From NCBI GenBank assembly GCA_017999985.1, contig JAGNKU010000001.1, forward strand, positions 179,421 to 237,275: DNA of 57,855 nucleotides. Reading direction: 5' to 3'. The notes under the pieces were generated by a model that was not told where the DNA came from, made no database searches, and was given only the letters and a program-made list of their open reading frames with translations. Shown here piece after piece: positions 8,071 to 16,105 of this stretch (positions within the stretch are counted from its first letter, which is position 1; every line of letters starts with the position of its first letter). This DNA comes from Phycisphaerae bacterium. GTDB lineage: Bacteria > Planctomycetota > Phycisphaerae > UBA1845 > Fen-1342. Both the position numbers and the translations under genes were made by a program.

Positions 8071-9168
8071 ATGAGCGCGGCACACTACGTCTTCGCCGGC
8101 GGCGGCACTGGCGGGCATCTGTATCCCGGCTTGGCCGTGGCGGACGCACTCCGGCAACAGGCCCCGGACGCGGACATCACGTTCTTCACCACGACGCGCA
8201 CCCTCGACCGCGACCTCCTCGCCTCCACGCCCTATCATCAGGTCACGCAGCCCGTGCAACCCCTCACGCTCCACCCGCTGCGCCTGCCCGGGTTCTGGCT
8301 CGCCTGGCGACGCAGCGTGGCCGCGGCGCGCGCGGCGTTTCTGCGGTGTCGACCGGCCGCCGTGCTGGGCCTGGGTGGCTATGCTGCGGGTCCGCCAGTC
8401 GTAGCCGCGCGATCGTTGGGCATTCGCACCGCGATCCTGAACCCGGACGCCGTCCCCGGCCGGGCAAACCGCCACCTCGCGAAGTACGCCGACCTGGTCG
8501 TACTCCAATGGGACGTCTCGCGCGCTCACTTTCGCCCCGGCACCAACTGCCAGACCTTCGGCTGCCCGATCCGCGCCGAATTTGCCTCCGCCGACGCCGC
8601 CGAAGGCCGCCGCCGATTCGAACTTGATCCGACCCGCCCGGTCCTGCTCGTGACCGGCGCGTCGCAGGGCGCCCATACCGTCAACGAAGCCATGCTGCGC
8701 GTTTGGCCTGCCTTCCACGCCGCCCATCCTGAATGGCAGCTTCTGCACCTGACCGGACCGGCGGACGAAGCCGGCGTACGGACTTCCTACGACGCCGCCG
8801 GTCACTCTGCGCGCGTCCTCAGCTTCACGCCCGAAATGCCGCTGGCGCTTGCGGCAGCAGACCTGATCGTCTCGCGAGCCGGCGCGTCGACCCTGGCCGA
8901 GCTGACGCTGCTTGGTCGGCCATCGATCCTGCTGCCGTACCCCTACCACCGCGACCGACACCAGCACGCCAACGCTCAGGTTCTGGTCGCTCAGGGTGCC
9001 GCGGCGCTGCTCGAGGACCAGTTGCGACCGGAACTGAACGCCGGCCCATTGCGCGCCGCCCTGGAGCGAATCGCCGATCCCGCGGTGCGGACGCCAATGG
9101 GCCGAGCCGCGGCCGGCCTCGGGCGGAAGACGGCGGCGGCAGATGTCGCCGCCTGGCTACTGAGGTAA
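8071..9168 (+). CDS. murG: MurG-like GT28 glycosyltransferase
   Basis: The protein has 365 residues in two Rossmann-like halves. The lipid-side loop 'GGGTGGHLYPGLAVA' is at 10-24 and 'GLGGYAAGPP' near 100. The second G-loop is 'TGASQGAH' near 195, and the UDP-GlcNAc site is 'SRAGASTLAEL' at 268-278 followed by 'HRDRHQHANA'. MurG transfers GlcNAc from UDP-GlcNAc to lipid I at the inner face of the membrane, forming lipid II. The usual HEQN tetrad before 'AVPG' is replaced by LNPD at 123-126. The gene is not in a mur/fts cluster. MurG is the best call, but a related GT28 enzyme is possible. Confidence 0.8.
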   Translation: MSAAHYVFAGGGTGGHLYPGLAVADALRQQAPDADITFFTTTRTLDRDLLASTPYHQVTQPVQPLTLHPLRLPGFWLAWRRSVAAARAAFLRCRPAAVLGLGGYAAGPPVVAARSLGIRTAILNPDAVPGRANRHLAKYADLVVLQWDVSRAHFRPGTNCQTFGCPIRAEFASADAAEGRRRFELDPTRPVLLVTGASQGAHTVNEAMLRVWPAFHAAHPEWQLLHLTGPADEAGVRTSYDAAGHSARVLSFTPEMPLALAAADLIVSRAGASTLAELTLLGRPSILLPYPYHRDRHQHANAQVLVAQGAAALLEDQLRPELNAGPLRAALERIADPAVRTPMGRAAAGLGRKTAAADVAAWLLR

Positions 9169-9252
9169 CGGGTGGGCCGGGCGTTACCGTTCCCGCGGAA
9201 GCGTCGTAAGCCCGCCGCAGACCAGATCGCCGCGCACTTTTTCAACTCGCGC

Positions 9253-9280
9253 TTGACGCGACGCAAAAACGCGCTAACGT
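9253..9280 (+). promoter_or_regulatory. Candidate sigma70-type promoter for the Rrf2 gene
   Basis: TTGACG at 9253-9258 and TAACGT at 9275-9280 are separated by 16 bases and lie about 40 bases upstream of the Rrf2 GTG start. Many Rrf2 regulators repress their own promoter; no clear operator palindrome is obvious here. Confidence 0.4.
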
Positions 9281-9317
9281 GGGTATGAATGCACGGATAT
9301 CCACAGGGAGGTGTGTG

Positions 9318-9782
9318 GTGATCAGTCAGACAACCGAGTACGCCTTGCGGGCCGTCGTGTGGTTAGCCGCCAATCCCGAAAAACCGTTGACCGCCCAGCA
9401 GATCGCCGACGCCACGCGGGTGCCGGCGGGCTATCTGGCCAAGGTCCTCCAGGGCCTCAGCCGCGCCGGCCTGCTGCATTCCCAGCGTGGCCTCGGCGGC
9501 GGGTTCATCCTGGCACGGCCGCCCTCATCGCTGACGATGTGGGAGGTTGTGCAGGCGGTCGACCCGATCCGCCGGATCGAGACCTGCCCTCTCGGCTTCG
9601 AAGCTCACGCCGCGCAGCTCTGCCCGCTGCACAAGCAGCTCGACGACGCGATCGCGACGGTTGAGAAGGCGTTCACCGCCTGCAAAATCAGCAAACTCAT
9701 CGACCCGACGCACCCGTCGTCACCGCTGTGCGCGTATTTGCCCAAGGGCAAGGGCGCCAACGGCAAGCGTCCCAAACGCTAG
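9318..9782 (+). CDS. Rrf2-family transcriptional regulator (Fe-S or redox sensor type)
   Basis: The protein has 154 residues. The winged helix begins 'QTTEYALRAVVWLAANP', and the wing motif 'RGLGGGFILARPP' is typical of Rrf2. The family uses three cysteines to hold a [2Fe-2S] or [4Fe-4S] cluster (IscR, NsrR). Here Cys90 and Cys102 match the first and third positions, the middle cysteine is missing, and another Cys lies at 122. The GTG start at 9318 follows AGGGAGG by six bases, which decides it over the ATG at 9279. It ends the co-directional run from 6202. Target genes are not evident. Confidence 0.88.
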   Translation: MISQTTEYALRAVVWLAANPEKPLTAQQIADATRVPAGYLAKVLQGLSRAGLLHSQRGLGGGFILARPPSSLTMWEVVQAVDPIRRIETCPLGFEAHAAQLCPLHKQLDDAIATVEKAFTACKISKLIDPTHPSSPLCAYLPKGKGANGKRPKR

Positions 9783-9927
9783 CCGGCCGCGGGGAGGGCT
9801 CGGGCGCATGAGCTTCCGTGGCACGGTCTGGCGCAGCCAGGCCGTGACTTCTTGCACGTCCGGGTAGCTCTGTCTGGCACCGCCGCGCCGTGGCCATCAC
9901 TCGAGATTCCACCACTCGCGCGCCGCA

Positions 9928-12900
9928 CTACGGCGCCCCCGCCAGCAGCGCCACGAACGGGTTGATATCGCCGAAGCCCACGCTGCCATCGCCATTGATG
10001 TCACCGTTCAGCGGCGGACAGCCCGGATGCTCCGCCTGCCACCCCGCCGGATCGGTGAGCAGCAGCACAAACGGGTTGATGTCGGCGAAGTTCACCGCGC
10101 CGTCGCAGTTGAGATCACCAGCCAGCACCGCCGCGTCGCATTCGTCCGGGATGCCATTACCGTTCGCGTCGACTGACGTCCCGCTCGCGATGTCACACGC
10201 ATCCAGCACGCCGTTGCCGTTGCAGTCGTGCCCGGCGAGTTCGCACTCGTCGGGGACGGCGTTGCCGTTGCAGTCGTTCGCCCCGCCGCCCGGCACCAGG
10301 CCGAGCAGCTCGATGTCGTCGATGTTCCAGCCCGAGTACGCCCACGCACCGCTGTTTACTTTGTAGCCCCAGCGGATGTACACGGTCGCCTGCTGGTCCG
10401 CGGTCGCGGCGAGGTCGCACTGTTGCGTGGACCAGGCATTCTCCCGGATAACCACGCCGCCGTTCGTCCACGCCTGTACCCACTGGCTGCCATCGCGCGA
10501 CACCTCGATCGTGTCCGTCACGTACGGGTGGTAATCGCTGTTCAGCCAGCGGCGGTACTGCAGTGTCGTCTGTCGCATCCTCCGCAAATCAAGCGGCCCA
10601 AGCGTCACGTAGTACGGTCCACCATACGCAACGGAGTAATCGCCATTCAGGTTCACGCCGTACACGTTGGGCCCGGTCGCCCCACTGGTCGGATCGGGGT
10701 ACCCGTGCGCCCCGCCCTGCCCGGTCGGCTGACCGTACGCCCACTCGCCCGTCACCAGCCATCCTGGGTCGGTGTCAAGCGGGAAGCTCAGCCGCGCCGC
10801 GACCAGCCCGACCTCGCAGTCATCCGGAATGCCATTCGTGTTGCAGTCAGCACTCGTGCCCGCCACCAGGTCGCATTCATCCGGTATGAGGTTCTCGTTG
10901 CAGTCCGGGCTGGACCCGTTGTACAGCTCGCAGAAATCCAGCACGCCGTTGCCGTTGCAGTCCTCCTGCGCCTGGCACTCGTCGGGCACCTCGTCCTGGT
11001 TGCAGTCCGCGCTCGTGCCGTCGCTGATGTCCACCATGTCCGGCACGCCGTTGCCGTTGCAGTCCACCGGCGGGGTCAGCACCAGCGTCGCGATGTATGT
11101 GCCCCAGATGTCGCTCGCGTGCCCGTACTCCTGGATCGTCCAGAAGGTGAGCTGGTCCACCGGGTCCAACGTCGTGTAGCTGTAGTCGCCCCAGCGATTG
11201 CGGCCATAGCTGTCAATGTTGTTCTGCGCGCCCGTGCCTTCCTTGAACTGCACCGGCGGCGCCATCTGCCCGGCCGGATCGCTCGCCAGCCGCCCGGTGT
11301 AGTAGCACCCGGCATACTGGCTCGCGTTCGACCCCGTGAAGCCCATCACCGCGTCGCCCGCCTGATTCACCATGATCGACGGGAAGTAGTAGTGCAGACT
11401 GCTGTCCGCCACGTTCCCCCACTGCACCAGCGCCAGCGTCGCCGGGTTGATCTGGTACCACCGGCACCCGGCCCGCCCGCTCACGTCGATCGTGTGGCAA
11501 GTCCACAGCGATCCCGCGCGATACACCGCCATCATCAGCCGATCGTCCACCGTGTTCAGCGGCGTCGAACTGCCCTGCGCGGGTGCGTTCGGCGGGTCGC
11601 TGAAGCTCGGCACTGTCACCATCCCGACCTCGGCCAGAGTCGGCGCCGTCAGCGGCGGATTGATCCGCCGCACGCGCAGCGACGAGGAACTCGCCCACGA
11701 CACCAGGTACTCGCCCGAGGGCGCGCCGTACGTGTGCGCTGGCTGGATCGCGCCCTCCCACGGCAGGTTGCGGAACGCGGTGATCGTGCCCAGGCTCGGC
11801 GACGGTGCCACCAGCGGCGCCTTGTCGATCGCAAAGATCGTCATCCCGCTGCCGCCCCCCACCATGTACGCCGCCGTATAGATCCCGTGCTGATCCACGC
11901 CCAGCGTCGGGTAGTCCGGCCACTTGCCGGCGTCCGCCCCCTGCGCCGTTACGAAACTCGTCTTGAACCAGCTCCCCATCGGGTTGTTGGTCAGCGACAC
12001 GGCCAGAAAGACCGTCGCCGTCGCGCTGAAATCCGTGACGATCACCACCCAGCGCCCGCTGTGATGATCGTACAGCACGCGCGGATCGCCGTTCGAGCCG
12101 GGCAGAAACGAGCCCAGCAGAATGTTCATCAGCTCGGCCCCGTTCGCCTTGTTGTACACCGCGAAGTTGCGGTTCACCGTCTCCACGTAGTGGTTTGGCC
12201 CCACGGCCCCGTCCGTGTCCGGCGGATAGCTCATCGAGCCCGCATCGCCGCGAATGACTCCCTGGAACTTCGAGATCAGCGCCGGCGCGGTCGCCCGCAT
12301 GCCGGAAGGCCCGGCTTCGTCGCGCGGGGCGCCGGGCTCATCGAGCCGGTAGCCCGGCGGCGCGAGCGGGCCATGCACCGCCTGGTCGGCCGCGAAGTCG
12401 CCCCGGCCCGTCTCCCAGATCAGGCCCGCGTACCCGCTGTCCGTCAGCTTCGTGTCATACGGCAGATCGTCGAAGTCCACCACGACGGTCTGCGTCTGCC
12501 CCTGGCCCGTGGTCACGTACGTGAGATCGTCCAGCGCATACCACCCCCCGCCGCGCAGCACCGGCACGGAGATAATCTCAATCCGATCCACGCCGCGCAG
12601 GTCCAGCGGCACCCAGCGCGGCGTGTCGCCGATACCATCAAACCAGTCCGTCTCCTGCACCAGCGCGCCATCGCGGTACCCCAGAGCGCGCACCGCCGGC
12701 GTCCACGCGCCGGCCGCCGCCTGGCCCGCGAAATACGCACCCACCACATCGACCCGCGCGGGGAACCCGATCCCCATCCGCGTGTCGCCCCACTTGTTCA
12801 CCGCGTGATGCGCACCCGAGTGCGGCGCCGTCGTGGCCCCACGGTTCGGCACCATCCAGACGCCCTGCTCGCCCGGTTTGCGGTCCTTGTCGTTGGCCGG

Positions 12901-13083
12901 CGGCGGCGCGAGTCGGTCGCGCTCCATCGCGGCCTCCATGCTCTCGACGTACGACGGCCCGTAGGTCGCCGGGTCAAGCCGCTCGCCGGTGATCGTCTCC
13001 TGGGCCCAGGCCGCCACCGGGGTCTGCCAGCCGATGACCAGTGCCGCGAGAACCACCGCGCTGATCGAAGTGCGAGTCCACAT
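9928..13083 (-). CDS. Large secreted protein: propeller-like body, DCNGNG repeats, MAM-like domain, dockerin-like end
   Basis: This 1051-residue protein begins with a signal peptide (about 1-25, ending AAWAQE). The central region of roughly 250-660 is rich in Trp/Gly/Asp and may be a β-propeller, and I recognise no catalytic motif in it. Five repeats of the form DCNxNGxPDxC follow, then a β-sandwich of the MAM/immune-inhibitor type (about 765-930, ending 'YSGWNIDDIELLG'), three more DCNGNG repeats, and a C-terminal pair of EF-hand-like loops (GDLNCDG…DINPFV and GDINGDG…DINPFV). The β-sandwich is shared with the next two genes. The ATG at 13083 has AGAGGA seven bases upstream. It is probably exported and surface-attached or part of a complex. 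Function is not known. Confidence 0.85.
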   Translation of the reverse strand: MWTRTSISAVVLAALVIGWQTPVAAWAQETITGERLDPATYGPSYVESMEAAMERDRLAPPPANDKDRKPGEQGVWMVPNRGATTAPHSGAHHAVNKWGDTRMGIGFPARVDVVGAYFAGQAAAGAWTPAVRALGYRDGALVQETDWFDGIGDTPRWVPLDLRGVDRIEIISVPVLRGGGWYALDDLTYVTTGQGQTQTVVVDFDDLPYDTKLTDSGYAGLIWETGRGDFAADQAVHGPLAPPGYRLDEPGAPRDEAGPSGMRATAPALISKFQGVIRGDAGSMSYPPDTDGAVGPNHYVETVNRNFAVYNKANGAELMNILLGSFLPGSNGDPRVLYDHHSGRWVVIVTDFSATATVFLAVSLTNNPMGSWFKTSFVTAQGADAGKWPDYPTLGVDQHGIYTAAYMVGGGSGMTIFAIDKAPLVAPSPSLGTITAFRNLPWEGAIQPAHTYGAPSGEYLVSWASSSSLRVRRINPPLTAPTLAEVGMVTVPSFSDPPNAPAQGSSTPLNTVDDRLMMAVYRAGSLWTCHTIDVSGRAGCRWYQINPATLALVQWGNVADSSLHYYFPSIMVNQAGDAVMGFTGSNASQYAGCYYTGRLASDPAGQMAPPVQFKEGTGAQNNIDSYGRNRWGDYSYTTLDPVDQLTFWTIQEYGHASDIWGTYIATLVLTPPVDCNGNGVPDMVDISDGTSADCNQDEVPDECQAQEDCNGNGVLDFCELYNGSSPDCNENLIPDECDLVAGTSADCNTNGIPDDCEVGLVAARLSFPLDTDPGWLVTGEWAYGQPTGQGGAHGYPDPTSGATGPNVYGVNLNGDYSVAYGGPYYVTLGPLDLRRMRQTTLQYRRWLNSDYHPYVTDTIEVSRDGSQWVQAWTNGGVVIRENAWSTQQCDLAATADQQATVYIRWGYKVNSGAWAYSGWNIDDIELLGLVPGGGANDCNGNAVPDECELAGHDCNGNGVLDACDIASGTSVDANGNGIPDECDAAVLAGDLNCDGAVNFADINPFVLLLTDPAGWQAEHPGCPPLNGDINGDGSVGFGDINPFVALLAGAP

Positions 13084-13218
13084 GTGCCCGTCCTCTTGTG
13101 CCGGAATCCGATCTGTCTGCGCACACCCGCCCCCCAACCGGCGCGGGTGCGCGTCGGTGGGGGGCAACCCAATTCACGCTCCGGGCGCGGCCAGTCCGCC
13201 GCACCGGGTCACACCAGT

Positions 13219-15678
13219 TTACCGCTGGCTGAGCAGCATCACGAACGGATTGATGTCGCTGAAGCTGACCGTCCCGTCGCCGTTCACGTCGCCGTTCATC
13301 CGGAGGCAGCCCGGGAACTGCACCACGTAGGCGGCCTCGTTGCTGAGCAGCAGCACAAACGGGTTGATATCGCCGAAGCTGACCGTACCGTCGCAATTCA
13401 GGTCGCCGGGCGCGTTCTCGCACTCGTCGGGCACGCCGTTCGCATCGTCGTCCCAGCTTGTGCCGCTGCTGATGTCCGTCGCATCCGCGATCCCGTTTGC
13501 GTTGCAGTCGATGAGCACCGGCGGCGCAAAGGCCCAGATCTCGATATCGTCGATGTTCCAGCCTGAATATGCGTACGCGCCGTTCGCGATGCGGTAGCCC
13601 CACCGCAGCCAGACCTGCGGCTGGTGGTCCGCCACCGCCGCGATGCTGTACGCCTGCTGTGTCCACGCCGCATCCCGCACCAGCGTCGTCCCGTTCGTCC
13701 AGACATCGGTCCAGGTCGTGCCGGTGGCCGACACCTGGATCGTGGCGTACGCGTACGGCTGGTAGTCGCTGTTCAGCCAGCGCTGGAACTTGAGCGTCGA
13801 CTCGGTCGCCCCGCTCAGGTCGAGCGGCCCCATCGTGAGGTAGTAAGGTCCACCGATCGTGGTCGCATAGTCGCCATTCAGGTTCACGCCGTACACGTTC
13901 AGGCCCGTCGCGCCCGCCGTCGGGTCCGGGTTGCCGTGCGCCAGGCCGCCCTGGCCGGTCGGCTGCCCGAAGGCCCACTCGCCGGCCGTCATCCAGCCCG
14001 GATTGGTGTCCAGCGGGAAGTGGTGGATCCGCGCCGGGAATCCCACCTGGAGATCCACGGTTCGCGTCGTGTCACCGGAGTGGTTCGTCGTGTTCGTGAA
14101 CGTCACTACGTCGCTGTAGCGCCCCGTGACCAGCGCAGCCGCATTGGCGTTGATCGACACGGTCACGGTCACATGCCCGTTCGCGCCCAGTTGCCCCGCC
14201 GCCGGCGAGACCGTCACCCAGTCCGCCAGGTGCCCAACCGTGAAGTCGATCGCGGTCGACGTCGGGTTCGACAGCGAGTACAGGATGCTGTTCGGCGCAA
14301 ACGGCCCGCCAACTTCGCCCGCCGCATCCAACCCCTGTTCCGGTTCCACCACCAGCCGGCCCGGCCCGAGCGTGTCCACCGTCACTGCGCCGGTGTTGTC
14401 GGGGTCGAGCCAGTTGCTCAACCGCGAGGCGTTCGTGCCGCCGCCCGTCCACGACTTCGAGAAGCGCCCGTACCAGTCCGACGAATTGTTGCCGCACGCG
14501 GCGTAGCCCCCGTGGAGCTGGCCGACCACGCGGTGATTCTGGTCGAACAGCGGCGAGCCCGACGAGCCCGGCTCCGTCGTGCCGACGTCCCAGTCAATCA
14601 CGCGGATGTGCGTGCCGTCGCCGGGCACGCTCGTGCCGAGATAGGACGTTGTCGTGCAGGCCTGGTATTCAAAGCTGATGCTCTTCTCGTCGCAGTCGGG
14701 ATGGTGAATCGCCGTCGCACTGGTGGGGTCGTTCGTGCTGCGGTCCCAGCCCGCATATGTGATGTTCCACGCCGGACTCGGCAGCGAATCGAGCTCCACC
14801 AGCGTGAAGTCCGACGCGCTGTACGTGGCGCGGAAATACGAGCCCGTCTGGGACTGACTCAGCGACCCGCCACCGTGCTGCCCGCACGTCGGGCTCTGGA
14901 AGTTCCAGTACACCACCAGCGACGCCGCATTGCCGCTCGAGATCCCGCAGTGGTTGGCCGTCATGAAGTACGGCGTCATGTCCTGACGCACGTTGTTCAC
15001 CATGAAGCCCGTGCAGAACAGGCTCCCGCCCGTCGAGATCACCGCCACCGTCGGGATCTCGTTGCGCCAGTTGTCGCCTTCCGGGCAGATCACGTCGACA
15101 TTGCAGGCCCCGGACTTGTCCGGCAGCATCTCGCCGAACGCGCGATAGCCGACGTTGATCGCCGTCAGCTCCAGCCGCAGCTCGTCGGCGCCAGCCTTCG
15201 GCACCATGACCTGCACAATAATGTCGTCCGCCAGCACGACCGGCGTCCACAGCTCGCCGTGCGCCGCGTTATCGGCGGCGGTGAACGGCGGCAGATCGTA
15301 GCTGCCGTCCGCCGCGTATACCCGCAGCTCGCCGCCCGCCGGCATGTAGTACGCCGTGAACCCCAGGTTCAGCGACAGCGCACCGGGCGCGCTGATCCGC
15401 AGCCGCCACAGCCGCGCCTGGCCGTCCAGCTCCTCCCAGGTGCCGTCCGTCTCCGGCCGGATGATCGTCTCGTTCGGAATCGCGAACCGCGGCGCCAGAC
15501 CGGCGGCCTCGCGCGCCGCGTCCTCAGCCTGTACCGCCGCCAGGTCGAGCGCCGGCAACTCCACCACGGCCAATGGCCGCGTCTCGGCCGGCACCTGCGC
15601 CGTCGCCGGACTCGGCATCAACACCGCGCCGCCGATCGCCGCGGTCACCACCAGACTGAACCATGCACCTCGCGTCAT
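13219..15678 (-). CDS. Secreted S1-family (lysyl-endopeptidase-like) serine protease with dockerin-like end
   Basis: The protein has 819 residues. Order: signal peptide (1-28, 'PATAQ'); a conserved pro-region (about 45-185, 'LAPRFAIPNETIIRP'); a trypsin-fold protease with His243 ('TANHC'), Asp290 ('ASDFTLVELD') and Ser373 ('EPGSSGSPLF'); a BACON-like β domain (about 440-545); a MAM-like β-sandwich (about 550-715); two DxNxNGxxD repeats; and a dockerin-like cassette (about 757-819). The layout and the Cys-rich 'CNVDVxCPE' opening resemble Achromobacter/Lysobacter lysyl endopeptidases, though specificity cannot be read directly. The ATG at 15678 has GGAGG nine bases upstream. It lies in tandem with a paralogue at 16106 and is probably an extracellular protease. 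Confidence 0.9.
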   Translation of the reverse strand: MTRGAWFSLVVTAAIGGAVLMPSPATAQVPAETRPLAVVELPALDLAAVQAEDAAREAAGLAPRFAIPNETIIRPETDGTWEELDGQARLWRLRISAPGALSLNLGFTAYYMPAGGELRVYAADGSYDLPPFTAADNAAHGELWTPVVLADDIIVQVMVPKAGADELRLELTAINVGYRAFGEMLPDKSGACNVDVICPEGDNWRNEIPTVAVISTGGSLFCTGFMVNNVRQDMTPYFMTANHCGISSGNAASLVVYWNFQSPTCGQHGGGSLSQSQTGSYFRATYSASDFTLVELDSLPSPAWNITYAGWDRSTNDPTSATAIHHPDCDEKSISFEYQACTTTSYLGTSVPGDGTHIRVIDWDVGTTEPGSSGSPLFDQNHRVVGQLHGGYAACGNNSSDWYGRFSKSWTGGGTNASRLSNWLDPDNTGAVTVDTLGPGRLVVEPEQGLDAAGEVGGPFAPNSILYSLSNPTSTAIDFTVGHLADWVTVSPAAGQLGANGHVTVTVSINANAAALVTGRYSDVVTFTNTTNHSGDTTRTVDLQVGFPARIHHFPLDTNPGWMTAGEWAFGQPTGQGGLAHGNPDPTAGATGLNVYGVNLNGDYATTIGGPYYLTMGPLDLSGATESTLKFQRWLNSDYQPYAYATIQVSATGTTWTDVWTNGTTLVRDAAWTQQAYSIAAVADHQPQVWLRWGYRIANGAYAYSGWNIDDIEIWAFAPPVLIDCNANGIADATDISSGTSWDDDANGVPDECENAPGDLNCDGTVSFGDINPFVLLLSNEAAYVVQFPGCLRMNGDVNGDGTVSFSDINPFVMLLSQR

Positions 15679-16105
15679 GTGTTGCTGCCTCCATCGCTCT
15701 TGCGGCGGATCCACGGCCGCGCTGGCGCGCGACCGCGCCCTCCAGCCACAACCGTGCCCGCGCGCGTCACGGCCGCACGGCCTGACACCTCGACAACCTC
15801 TGGCTTCCAAGCTCAGAATGCGATTCTCCGGCCAGGCCCGGCGCAGCCCAAGACGGCCTGCCCCCACACGGTCAGCCGGGCCACCAGGATATCTTTGCTC
15901 ACAAATGTCCGCCTTGCCTCACCGGCGGCGCTGATCGCACAACATATGAGTGCGGGCTGCCTCTTCTCTGCTCCGGCGGGTACATTCCGCACCTCTGAGC
16001 ATAGCGGGCACGCCCGGCCGCTTCAACCCAATCTTCTCCGCGCGACCCCGGCCGACCAGACTTCCTCAACCGGTTTTCAAGCTACTCGGCCCGGGCCCAG
16101 CGCGA
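15679..16105. other. 427-bp intergenic region upstream of the S1 protease
   Basis: This region holds no convincing gene. It separates two same-strand paralogues and should hold the promoter of the 13219-15678 gene and the end of the 16106-18685 transcript. It is less GC-rich than its surroundings around 15895-15950. I see no tRNA, riboswitch or clear terminator with a T-tract. Confidence 0.5.

Noticed and set aside
10228..13566. Very long + strand open frame (over 1100 codons) opposite the secreted propeller and protease genes
   Set aside because: It is antisense to two well-supported genes, is very rich in Arg/His/Pro, and has no recognisable domain. High GC keeps antisense frames open.
6130..15948. 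The 13-mer cgcacaacatatg occurs upstream of both top6B (6130-6142) and the S1 protease (15936-15948)
   Set aside because: Two matches of this length are expected by chance in a window of this size, and no shared spacing to the starts is seen.
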